DNA of 64,000 nucleotides from Artocarpus heterophyllus (taxonomy: Eukaryota; Streptophyta; Magnoliopsida; Rosales; Moraceae): NCBI GenBank assembly GCA_025403435.1, contig CM046354.1:36992459-37056458 (forward strand). The letters are read 5' to 3'. Each line of letters starts with the position of its first letter. Within the stretch, counting starts at the first letter, position 1. Below the pieces are notes generated by a model. It ran no database searches. It was not told the origin of the DNA and saw only the letters and a list, made by a program, of their open reading frames with translations. The position numbers and the translations under genes are program-made. This document shows positions 36,701 to 46,646 of this stretch, one piece after another.

Positions 36701-39397
36701 TTCCGTACTATCAACATTAAGTTTTTGGCTTCTCTTTTATGTTTAGAAACAATTTGCAAAGCTAGGTGCTTTGGATGGTTTAAGCGTGGCTAGAATTCGA
36801 ACATAAAACATAGAAAGTAAAAAAGAAAGTGACCTACACGGAAATTGGATAGAACAAGAAAAGCAAATTTATTAGGTCTTTCAGTTTTATCTTGTCTTAC
36901 GCAGATACCTTATTTCCTCATACTATGTTCTTTGTTCATCTCCCCTTTTGGACAACCCTTTCTGATTATTATTACTATTATTTTCTTTCTTTTGAATAAC
37001 TAGGTCTCACTTGTAACTAGCTTGTTCCTCCTGCAAAACAGAGCTGTGGTAATTGTCATTCTTGGCTTATCTCTGTCTGTGTTATGATTTTCTTCCTTGG
37101 GCTCTGTATTATCACTGGTTAAATAATTTCCATTTCTTGATTTAAATTGATTTCATAATTCAACACCAGGACCAAAATCAAAGAGGTGTTGCTAATGGCC
37201 TTTCAATGACTGCAATGTCACTGTTTAAAGCTGTGGGCCCGGCTGGAAGTGGTGCACTGTAAGTTAGCTCTCTCTGTGAAGAAACTAGAAATAAGTGGAG
37301 GCCATAATTGGGACATGATATAAGTACTGATGTAGGCTGAAATTTACATTCAACAATTCTGCATACAAAAAAAAAAATCGACTTAGTAAATGAAATCTGG
37401 TGAACATCTTTCTCTTAATTGTTGTCCAATATGTCTTGCAGTTTTTGATTCAGTTTTGTGATTTCATTTTCACACTACTAGATGGAACATATGGCCATGA
37501 ACATGCCAAATATCAGGGAAACATGAGGAAGATAAAATAATTATGAATTTGGTTTATACTAGATTCCATTCTTTCCCTCCATAAAACCTCCATAACTCTA
37601 TCCAGTCCTTCCAACAACCCTTCCAGCCAAACATGCAAACATCTCATACTCGACCTGCTAATTACCTCGCTACGTTCCCTCTTTCTACAATCCTGTCCGC
37701 TTTAACGGACCATAAATTACAAGCACATTGAAGCATGTATGGCCTGTTACTTCACTACGAAGTCATGGTTCTTATGGTTTATGATCTTGGTCTCCACAGG
37801 TTCTCTTGGGCAGAAAAGCGTCAAGATGCCTCCTTCCTACCAGGTATGCTGTTCAACTTAACTTTCTCATCCTCGACTCTTATATAGAGAATCAGAGATA
37901 GATCTGTACGGTAAATTTTCTTGCCTCGGAAAAGCCACAAGCCACCGAAAAGTCCGTGAAATTTTACACATATCTATCCTTGGGAACGTGTTTGGTACGA
38001 GGGAAAGTAGAAGGAGGGAGAGGGGTGAAGGGATTAGTGATAGGATTTTGGTACTGATTGTTGTTTGGCAGGAGATAAGAGGAGGGAACAGATTAGGTAA
38101 AAGATTTCAAATCTTCGAAGTGCCCCTACTTTCAATTAACATAGTACCTCGTTTTTAATCTCTTTAAATATGGAGAGAGTAGAGGAGAGAATCAATATCA
38201 AACATTATAAGAGAAAGGTCTTTTGATTCTTCTCTATATATCTCACTTGTAAGTCCTATGATTTTTTTTTCTCTTTAAAATATTATCCTGCATTTCTGAG
38301 ATTTCGAGACGTATGGTTTAGGTGAATTGGGGTCATTCTCATGGCCACTACGGCATGGCACATAACGTAGGAGATTGTCTTGTAATCTTATATCCTACGG
38401 TCTAGCTCATGCATCCTTTAATCTTTACTATATCTTCTTTAATCTCTGTAAATTAGAGAAGGTGCATCTTCAAATTTTGACCCAAAAGATGCCCCCCCTC
38501 TCTCTGAACAAACCTACTTCTTAATCTTTCTTCCCCTATCTCTCTATCCAATTTTCCTATTCTAACAAACAAAAGTCAACTCTTGTTTCCACATCTGTTA
38601 GAAAATAAAATAACATGGGCCTACCTCCTAGAAGTTTAAGTCTTTGGGACAAATGATAAATTAACAGGATCTGAGAGCAGTAGGTCCTGAGCTTCGTGAT
38701 TCTGTTCTTACCTACTTCCCATCAAAATTTATCGAGATAGAACATTGAATAAGAATATAAAATATAGAAGAGAAGAAGACTTAATGTGGTTTGCAGCATG
38801 CCAACATTCATGGATACTATATAGAGAATAATAGAGAGAAAAATATGGCATACCTTTCTGATTGAATAAACATATTTAAAGAGTTTACAAGAGTAATCTT
38901 AAATTGAGTAAGTTAAGGATTCAAATATTAAAAGGAGGAAACTAGATAATAGGAAACTTAACAAAAATAGAAGGATATCTAAATTTCTAATATTTTCAAA
39001 ATTTTAATTAATTTTCCTATTAGACTTTAGAATGCCAAAACATGTCATGTGAATACATAATTTTTCACTCCTTTATTGTCAAAAAATTAACAGCTTGTTT
39101 AGAAACGCAATTCGAACCATAAAATTGTGTTTCGAACTTTGTGAGAAAAACACTAATATCAAATATGTTGCTCTGCATAACTTGTAATCATACCACGTTT
39201 CTCCAGTAATGTAGGCATAACGTAAACTATTGTGTCATAGGAATTTGCAGTAAAATTCACTCGGTATCTTATGAGATTGTAAATTTCACCCAGCTACTTC
39301 AAATGCAGGCACACACATGGTTTTCTTCGTCCTGAATGCGGCCGAGGCAATTGGAGTGCTGATGACATTTAAACCATTTCTAACAACACCGCAGTAG
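24791..39397 (+). CDS. ZIFL: ZIF-like major facilitator transporter, 17 exons, 487 aa, intact
   Basis: Exons: 24791-24941, 25567-25607, 28390-28450, 28525-28627, 28791-28893, 29072-29125, 29211-29273, 30390-30439, 30554-30629, 34667-34879, 35626-35713, 36098-36183, 36304-36411, 37004-37048, 37170-37258, 37800-37843, 39309-39397 (stop included). All introns are GT-AG and the phases join to 1464 nt. The protein has an N-terminal CPGC motif (20-23), LPISSLFPF in the first membrane segment (52-60), the MFS loop motif [12 protein letters not shown] (99-110), the antiporter motif [10 protein letters not shown] (179-188) and a cytosolic loop with HKHH (238-241) between the two six-helix halves. The second half begins [13 protein letters not shown]. 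Arabidopsis ZIF1 and ZIFL1 are membrane proton antiporters linked to nicotianamine/zinc handling and, for ZIFL1, potassium flux and auxin transport. Which substrate applies here cannot be told. The length matches the family (about 480 aa). Confidence 0.95.
24942..25566 (+). other. Intron 1 of the ZIF-like gene
   Basis: 625 bp, T-rich, ending in an unusually long T run (about 25542-25563) directly before the CAG acceptor. Open frames here are intronic. No mobile element recognised. Confidence 0.85.
26043..26191. mobile_element. MITE, copy 1 of a three-copy family
   Basis: About 150 bp with GTGTTTGG at the left end and CCAAACG at the right, and an interior 'tcagttataaacagtataaa...cttatatgttatagtaaaa' shared with copies at 27454-27620 and 46117-46272. 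Target duplications are not clear. It sits at the 3' side of the LINE in intron 2. Confidence 0.6.
27454..27620. mobile_element. MITE, copy 2, inside the LINE
   Basis: The ends TGTTTGAATGAGTGGTG and (minus strand) TGTTTGAAAGGGTGGTG form a 17-bp inverted repeat with three differences. The interior 'cagttataaacaatgtaaagctctta' matches the other copies. It splits the LINE coding sequence, so it is younger than the LINE. Confidence 0.7.
29274..30389 (+). other. Intron 7 of the ZIF-like gene with a LINE-like fragment
   Basis: 1116 bp. At 29590-29740 the + strand reads [20 protein letters not shown] followed by KELGLRMG, which resembles the zinc-binding region after plant LINE reverse transcriptases (CxxC..E...HLF..C) with lost cysteines. 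This is a weak call on a short piece. The rest is AT-rich with nothing recognised. Confidence 0.4.
30972..34018 (-). mobile_element. 3.0 kb solo LTR (Ty3/gypsy-like) in intron 9 of the ZIF-like gene
   Basis: The ends are TGTCACAACC at the left and GGTCATTACA at the right, flanked by CCAAT on both sides (30967-30971 and 34019-34023). Read on the minus strand it runs TGTAATGACC...GGTTGTGACA. It has no coding region. It carries a minisatellite at 31676-31852 and a 36-bp duplication ('gggcctttgaactttgcttt') at about 33195-33262. It makes up three quarters of the 4037-bp intron between exons 9 and 10, antisense to the gene. Confidence 0.8.
31676..31852. repeat. Imperfect minisatellite built on CACAGGTATA
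   Basis: About eight variants of 'cacaggtayata(c)' separated by 8-20 AT-rich bases. Unit spacing is irregular and units differ, so it is not CRISPR-like. It lies inside the solo LTR. Confidence 0.65.
34880..35625 (+). other. Intron 10 of the ZIF-like gene
   Basis: 746 bp, T-rich, ending tccacag. No mobile element or open frame of interest was seen. Introns 11 (35714-36097) and 13 (36412-37003) are likewise plain, AT-rich and without recognised elements. Confidence 0.8.
37259..37799 (+). other. Intron 15 of the ZIF-like gene
   Basis: 541 bp, nothing recognised beyond an A run at 37367-37376. It follows the exon encoding the [14 protein letters not shown] segment. Confidence 0.8.
37844..39308 (+). 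other. Intron 16 of the ZIF-like gene, repeat-bearing
   Basis: 1465 bp. A purine-rich block starting 'ggaacgtgtttggtacgag' at 37981 and a pyrimidine-rich block ending 'ctattctaacaaac' near 38570 are roughly inverted and may bound a decayed DNA element. The stretch 38760-38860 ('gagaagaagacttaatgtggtttgcag') looks like a worn copy of a repeat common in plant retroelements. Neither is firm. Confidence 0.35.
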
Positions 39398-40696
39398 ATA
39401 GCTTAATGTCTGTTATAATTGTTTTTCTATCTAGCATTTATTTAAGTTTAATTTATTATTTGGTTATGTTTATCTTATTTATTAAGTTTTACGCAATTAC
39501 AAATTGACCTTGTAATTAGTTGCAGAGCCAGTTTTTTTTTTTTTTAGGGAGCATGAATTACCCGAAAATTTTAAACTAAAAATATTTATTTGTATTTTTT
39601 CTTGAATGAACTAAACTTCTAAGTGAGTTTAATTCGCCTTTTGAACTCGAATCCAAAAAATTATGAATCTATATCTTGTAGCATAATTGATTTTTATTAC
39701 TGGAGGTTTGAAGTGTAAGACATGAGTATATAAAGAAGCCAAGGGCAAAATTTTTTGGATGATTGTAGAAATTGCAATTAAAACAGTTCCAGGAGGCAAT
39801 CTAAAACAAAAATTGAAGTTGTGATCTATATGCATGTATCTATTTATCTATTTATTTATATATAGGCGTGTTTTAAGGTATTAGTTGGAGTCCCCGCGTG
39901 ATGCACGTGAGAAACTTATTTTGTAGGCTCTATCCATATAGTATGTGTAGTTAAAAAAAGTACTTTAGAAAAGAATGATACTATAGGGAATCTTTGGCAA
40001 ACCAAAAATAATAATAATAAAAAAAAGAATGGACATATAAATTATGATAATAAGAATACAGGAAGGGAAAAATGTATTTCAACTCCCATCAAGAATGAAT
40101 TAAAAAGAATGCATTTATTAATTAAAAAAAGTTGGGTGGATGACTCGAAAAAACTTTTGAAAGAAGACATATTTTAAGGAGAAAAAATTGATGTAATTGA
40201 CCAATTAGAAAAACCGAACAACATATTTTAACAGAAGTAAGTTAGAGAAAAAAAAGTATTGTAAAAAAGCATATAAAAAATAAAATTGTAAAATAATCAA
40301 AAGTACAAAATAAGCTATTTTGATAAAAGACAAAATAACAAAAGAAGACCAATAAAAAAGCCAAAGAAAAAGGAAAGCAATATTTCACCAAAGAAATGGT
40401 ATTATTTAAATTAAATAATTACATTGGAATAAATTAAATGAAATTCTTTTCATGTTATATTTCAAGGAAAAAAATAAGATTAGGAAAATTAAAAAAACAA
40501 AATAAACTTTTTTTTTAATGGAAGAGACAAATAAGAAAAAAATGGGGGTGGGGTGTGGGTGGGTTTTGGGTTTTCTTCCTGGAATTGCCTTATGGCATGG
40601 CTGGTGAATGCCAGATGTATTGCAGAAAGTGGAATAGCTTGTAGCCGGTTTGCTTGTCACTAAAGTTGGCGTATTTGGGTGAAAATATGTTATGGT
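39398..40696. other. 3' flank of the ZIF-like gene, no gene
   Basis: AT-rich sequence. The first 100-200 bases probably hold the 3' UTR ('aatttattatttgg' region), but no definite polyadenylation signal can be singled out. From 39990 to 40520 it is A-rich on the + strand. Short frames here have no family resemblance. Confidence 0.6.
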
Positions 40697-40704
40697 GCGT
40701 GCAC

Positions 40705-41527
40705 TAGGGGTGAACGGCGGGTGGTTTGATGGTTTTTGGACGGGTGTGGTGTGGTTTTTTTGGATGACGGGTTAGCGATTAACCAACCCACAAACCGCCC
40801 ACCACATGGCAGGTGGTTTAGGTTTGGTTTTGGGTGGTTGCGGGCGGGTTGAGGTGGTTTAGACCTATGCTATTGCCCAATGTAATTTTTTGGACCTTTT
40901 TTTTAGAAAGTGAAGAAAATTTGTAGAAAATATAAGATGATAATACATAAAGCATTCCCAACAACAAGCAAGTTTGATGCCTAAAGACAGTGACCATATT
41001 CAAAAGTACAAATTAAGAAACATAATCATTCACTGAAACAAGAAACATCAATTACAGATGAAGTGATGAACAAAGTCAAGAGTCCATAAAGATTAATGCC
41101 TATTCACTAGGTTCGAAAATAATAGAATGCTACAAATGAAATGATGAACAAAGTCAAGTGTTCTTTTTCTTTTTAGGGCTTTCTTTACTAACTTGATTTG
41201 AATTTTGATCACTTCATAAAATAATAGGAGAATTTTCAGTTTCTAATATGTCAAGAGACAACCGAGCCTGTGCTTGGAGTGTTGGATTGTTCAATCATAA
41301 GAACAAAATCAAATAATAATAAGCTTTTTTTTTTTAAATAATAGGCGAACGGGTGCGGGTTGAACCCGCTCTTAAAAACTTAAAACCAAACCCGCCCACC
41401 TAAATATATTGATGGGCGGGTTCAACCCATCCGTCAGTGAATTGCTAACATAAACCTACTTTTTTTCAGATAAGCAGGGGCGGGGGCAGACGGTTGGTAA
41501 GTGCGGGGTGGTTTTTGTACAGCCGTA
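40705..41527. mobile_element. Non-autonomous hAT-type DNA transposon, copy 2 (823 bp)
   Basis: The left end is TAGGGGTGAACGG and the right end is GTACAGCCGTA, flanked by a perfect 8-bp duplication GCGTGCAC (40697-40704 and 41528-41535). It aligns over its whole length with 5867-6687, including the GGGCGGT/ACCGCCC-rich subterminal parts and the 'agacctatgctattgcccaatg' interior. No transposase frame. Confidence 0.92.
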
Positions 41528-41549
41528 GCGTGCACAATGATCTGTTTAA

Positions 41550-42720
41550 AATAAGGGGAGGTCTATGGCAGAGAATGGTTTTATTCTCTACTAGTGGAGA
41601 AAAAACCAACGGTAAGATGCAAACGGTTAGATGCAGCTCTTATATTTGAATCTATGCTCTTATATGTGAATCTATGGCAGAGAGCATCAAATTAAAATAG
41701 GACTTACCACATATGATTTTATACTCAATTATAACGTTTATACTAAAAATAAAATAAAATAACATATGTGGTGGTGGCGGCCGGGGGGGGGGGGGGGAAT
41801 CATTCTTCTTCCTCCTCCTTTTACCAGTTCTACCATATCCACTATCAAACCCAACCACCAGCGAGGCCATTTTTTCGAATCAAAGATCAAAATCAATCTG
41901 ATTCTTCATCTTAGCTAAGCAAACATAATTTCAAAATTCAAAATTAACAGAACCTTAATCTTAGTTAACCAATTCAATGCAAAATCTCAATATTAATTAC
42001 TCAAAAATTCAAAATCTCAAAGAATGAAATGTATTAATGAATAGATCTAAGTTTCTATTTCTCCCTCCTGCATCGTACACCATCAGACCCAAAATCATGA
42101 AAGCTAGCCCGACACTTCCACTCACCAGCGCTTCTAACCATTGACGACCTAACCCCTTGCTTACCCACCGATGAGCGCAGCCCCATTGCCTTCATCTCCA
42201 ACGAGACTCATGGCATCCCCAAGCCTCGCTTTCTTGATCATCGAATCAACATGCTCATCCATTCCAGAGTCCCTATGAAGCCTATCTACGAGCCTCAAAT
42301 CTCCGCGAAGTTTATCTTATTGTTGCCCTAGACCTCGCTGACAACAAAGAGCTTGTGGAGCTTGGCATCTTTGTCGCACCGTAGTTGGAGTTGAAGGTAG
42401 GATGGATGGAGGCGAACCCATCTAAGAGGAACATGGAAATCCCCTTCTCGACGGCGAGCCCTTCTAGGAGAGAAACATGAGTCGCGAAATCAGATGAGTT
42501 TGCCGGAGGTGGTGGCAGGGTTCGGAAAACCTAGTAGGGGTGGTTTTTTTTTTCCCTCTACTTTTGTAAGAATAATTGTTTACTATGGAATCATATGTTA
42601 GAGATCTTATTTTAGTCTGATGCATCTTTGTTTTTTTTTTTTTTGTCGTTAGATTTAAATTTAATAGTTCAAATAAAATTCTCTAACTATGGAGAATTTT
42701 ACTACACCCCACCATAGTTT
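41550..42720. mobile_element. Possible MULE-like element carrying an unrecognised gene-like fragment
   Basis: The left end (ctatggcagagaatggtttt, then attctctactagtggagaa) resembles the complement of the right end (ctatggtggggtgtagtaaa, then attctccatagttagagaa), suggesting long imperfect inverted repeats. Inside, 42070-42400 is GC-richer and reads, with frameshifts, LLTIDDLTPCLPTDERSP, NETHGIPKPRFLDHR and LIVALDLADNKELVELGIF on the + strand. I do not recognise the protein. A G run lies at 41782-41797. No target duplication was confirmed. Confidence 0.35.
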
Positions 42721-42779
42721 TTTCCTATAAAGTAATTTTGGAGAGGGGCTTTTCCCAATAACCTATCCATCGTGTAAAC

Positions 42780-42960
42780 CTATAATCTTATGGCATATTT
42801 GACACACCGTATTGTATCATTTTGTATTGAATTGTATTATATTGTATCAGTGTTATACAATACATTGTTTGGTTTTGCACCCTATTAACATATTGTATTA
42901 CATTATACAATGTTTGTTTTCTACCACCATATTATATTGTATTAATATTTAAATTTTAAA
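42780..42960. repeat. Possible small MITE or hairpin repeat
   Basis: 'tttgacacaccgtattgtatc' and later 'caatacattgtttgg' / 'acaatgtttgttttctacc' are inverted and rich in TTGTATTG. This kind of hairpin repeat is common in plant genomes. The boundaries are uncertain. Confidence 0.3.
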
Positions 42961-42973
42961 TGTGGTAAATTTA

Positions 42974-43856
42974 GGTCATGGTCCTAGAGTTGAAATTCAA
43001 GACCAGGTTGAGGTCAGGGTAGGAATTCGAGACCGAGGATGGTGTCGCAATTTGGGTCGAGATTTGGGACTGAGGTTGAGGTCGGGATTTAGGACAAGGA
43101 TCGAGGTCAGGATTCGAGACTGGGGTTGAGGTTGCGATAGGGATTAGGGACTGGGGTTAGGTTCAAGATTTGAAATTTGTGGTTGGAGTCAGGATTCGAG
43201 GTTGAGGTTGGGATTATAAATTCAAAATCGAAGTTGGGGTTGAGATTCGGGATAGAGGTCGAGGTCGAGATTCGTGATACAAGGTCAGGGTTAGGATTAA
43301 AGACTAGGGTAGGGGTTAGGATTGGGATCAAGATTTGGGTCTAGGATTAGGGTCGGGATTCATGATTTGAGGTAGGCGTCAGGATCAAGATTCATAACTG
43401 GGGTTAAGGACAGGATTCAAGATCAGGATTGGGGTTGACATTGGGACCAAGATTCAGGACCGAGACTGGCATCAAGATTTAGGACCAGGGTTGGGATCAA
43501 AATTCAGGTTGAGGATCAGGGTTGGGTCAAGATTCTTGTTTTGAGGTCAACGTTAGGGTCAAGATTCGAGGTTAGGGTTGGGATTCGAAACTAGGGTCAA
43601 GCTCAGGATTTACAATTCGAGGTTTGGGTCAGGGTTGGGATTCACGATCGAGGTTAGGGTTGGGATTCTGGATTAGGACCAGGTCAGGATTTAGAACCAA
43701 GGTCAAGGTCAAAATTTACGATTCAAAATCTAGGTCGGAATTTGAGAATGATGTTTGGGTTGGGATTCAAGACTAGGGTCAAGTTAGGGCTCAAGATTCG
43801 AGACCAATACCAAGATCAAGATCAAGATTAAGATTGGGATTCGGGTCTAGGGATGG
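42974..43856. repeat. Degenerate minisatellite, left half
   Basis: About 880 bp made of variants of 'gaggtcgggattcgagac' in units of roughly 24-30 bp. The same array continues at 55918-56340; the second cargo element inserted between the halves. Minus-strand frames (for example 43107-43331, rich in NPNP) are reading frames of the repeat, not genes. Confidence 0.8.
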
Positions 43857-45510
43857 TGTAGCGCCCCTAATGGAGGTTAACATTTTTTAATAAATAAAAT
43901 AAAGATCAGAAAATAAAAATAAAACTTAAAAAAAAAAAAACAAAGTTGCTCCGAACTTAAATGAAACCAAATAAAAATATAAACAAACAAACCACAGTTC
44001 AATGTAGCAACCACAGTTTAATGTAGCACCTTAAATTGAATAATATAAAACTGTCATCATTATCATTCCAACCCTCAATACAACTTAATACAGTCAAGGA
44101 TAGTAACATACCGTGCGTATATTATTATGAAGGACATTCTTAATAAACAAAGAGATTCCAACTGAATATATTTACATACCTTCCTCAAATATGTTTCTTG
44201 TCACTAGCTCATATATTGCGAGTCCTAAAAAGATAAAAATATAGGAGAATGAGTGACCATATGCTCAGTAGGAAAAACCATTACTCACCTTTAGGTTTTG
44301 ATTATTGCCATATTAAAACCTACATGGCTAGTTAGTTCTCAATCATTATTCATCTTATGAGATTCATTATGATTATATTCCACAGATACCTTAAGTTAAT
44401 CATTACCGAGTTTCATACATATACATATGCACAAATATTATAGTTTACCAATGTTCCTAGGTATCCCCGTTTCAATAAAGTATTCATCACTCAACTTATC
44501 GAAATCCAAATAGGGTGCTTTTCCACTCTTCAATCATTCCAAGAGTGTCGGGTGAGGGGACATCAAGTTCTGGATCCTCATTAAGTCGATTCCTATACAA
44601 TGTGTTCTAGGACTTTCGACCCAAGAGAGCGTAATCACCTCCTCCCTATTTTTTCTTTTCCAAAATTTGTGCCCAAAGACGTAACTGCCGCCCTCTTCAC
44701 GTCTTACCATTCCTCTATAATCAATCATTATTTATAGAGTTAGTTTTCCTAGCCATGCTTCTCAATTTGCAACAACATATGTGAAATCAATTTATTCCTC
44801 GCTACATCATACATGGCAAGTTTTACATCTTTGTGTTATAAGGAATATTCATATACATTCAAAATATCATATACATATCTTGCAATGTAAAACAATCATA
44901 TTTAATTAGTCAAAACCTCACAAAAGATGAGTAATAGAATTTCTATCTCTTATGAATATACTACTGACAACTTCCAACTCAAGATACCAAGTTCACCACG
45001 TAAGCTCCAAGTATTTCATTATCCTCAAGCTTGAAGAAAATTAGTGATTTTGTTTGCAAAGATGTTTAATCTTTGTTTTGTGATTTTGGAAGATCTAAGC
45101 AAAATAACTTTGGATTTCTCTCTTGATTATCTTGGAGCTAAGTTAATGATCCTCGATCTTAGAGAGGAAACGAGAGAGAAAAAGAGAGAGAGAAAGAGAG
45201 AGATATGTGAGAGAGAGTGAAAGAAGGAAACTCAAAGAAGATTAAAATAATTGAAAGGGGATAGGTAGGTGAAGGGTGGTCTCCATCGGAGACTTTGGGG
45301 CCTATAATGCCTAATGGCATTTTTGAAATAATTTAAAAGTTCCAAGGGCATTTTGGTCAATATACTAAATAGGTATATTTTTAGAAAAATTAAAAATAGG
45401 TAAAAATAAATAATATGACATAGATTTTAGATGAAATAAAAATTTTAATTGGCACACTAATAATTGATTTAATTATAGTGATACCTGTCAGGAAAATAAC
45501 GGGTGATACA
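43857..45510 (-). repeat. 3' LTR of the second cargo element
   Basis: 1654 bp; on the minus strand TGTATCACCCG...GGGGCGCTACA. It carries the shared block with 'cctaaaggtgagtaatgg' and the 64-nt candidate intron at 44225-44288. It differs at many positions from its partner at 54276-55917, so the insertion is old. Confidence 0.85.
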
Positions 45511-45524
45511 ACTCTATCCTCCTT
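45511..45524 (-). other. Polypurine tract of the second cargo element
   Basis: The minus strand reads AAGGAGGATAGAGT directly before the LTR, preceded by GAGGATGAAATTTC. It is a mutated form of the AAGGGGGGTAGAG tract in the young copy. Confidence 0.75.
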
Positions 45525-46116
45525 AGAGAAATTTCATCCTCGAAATTTCAATTCTAATGATATTAATAAAAATCACAAATCTGTTACAACTTTACTTTCG
45601 ACTCTACACCTCAATGCCATTTGTCTCCAATGTGGATTACCATATGTCCGTTCTCCATTCATTTACTTCAAATATCAACCTTACTCTAAATACTAAATTC
45701 CTCAACAAGAGTATTTCTAACAGTTTCTAAATTTACAACACTGGGTTAAGGTCTAGGAATCTAATTAAAGAAGTACACATGTTGATCATATCATTCTTCC
45801 AGTCCGCAACTGTCTCTGGACCATGGTTTATAATTATATTAAGGAGATTGCCAAAGAAATTCTTGTGTACTTATCTTTGGGTTCCTTTTCCTTTTAAGTA
45901 AGAAAAGTCATAGGTGGTTGATTTCATATTCCATCAAATAAATTGAAACATAATCATAAAATATATAACACAAGCACTTGTATTCAAAATTATATATTGA
46001 ACTCTTACATAGAGAGATTAAAAGGAATCTCGTAATTGCAAACAAACTCAACAGATTCTTTAATAAACGGTTACCCTCATGACGCAAACATTCAATCCAA
46101 ATAACATACTTATTGT

Positions 46117-46272
46117 GTGTTTGGCTAAGGGCGGTTTACACCACTAATTCAGTTATAAATAGTGTAAAGCTCTCACATGTACAGTAAAAAAAAAAGTTTT
46201 TACAATGTAAAGCTCTCACATGCTACAGTAAAAATAGTTCTAACTAATGGTTCCCACCACCATGCCAAACAC
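46117..46272. mobile_element. MITE, copy 3, in the second cargo element
   Basis: 156 bp between GTGTTTGGC and GCCAAACAC (perfect 9-bp inverted ends). The interior 'cagttataaatagtgtaaagctctcacatg' is shared with the copies at 26043 and 27454. Confidence 0.75.
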
Positions 46273-46577
46273 TCTATTATATTTTCTACGGAGTATTCCC
46301 ACAATTAACTTTAGTATTTCCACAATTAAATTTGGTTCTTTCACAAGACATTAACAGAATATCATACATTACAAACTGACGCGGATACATTTCAAGAATA
46401 TCATACAGTAAAAATAGTTCTAACTAATGGTTCCCACCACCATGCCAAACACTCTATTATATTTTCTACGGAGTATTCCCACAATTAACTTTAGTATTTC
46501 CACAATTAAATTTGGTTCTTTCACAAGACATTAACAGAATATCATATATTACAAACTGACGCGGATACATTTCAAGA
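46226..46577. repeat. 180-bp tandem duplication
   Basis: The unit starting CAGTAAAAATAGTTCTAACT occurs at 46226 and again at 46406, nearly identical over about 170 bases. It includes the right end of the MITE plus flanking element sequence, so it arose after the MITE inserted. The near identity suggests it is recent. Confidence 0.85.
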
Positions 46578-46646
46578 GTACAAGACACTCTATATACTAG
46601 CTATGCATATCATGCATGCTTAGAAAATACAAAAACATTGATAAAC

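Noticed and set aside
43290..43330. Telomere-like TTAGGG stretches in the minisatellite
   Set aside because: They are scattered variants of the GGTCGGGATT unit with no regular heptamer array.
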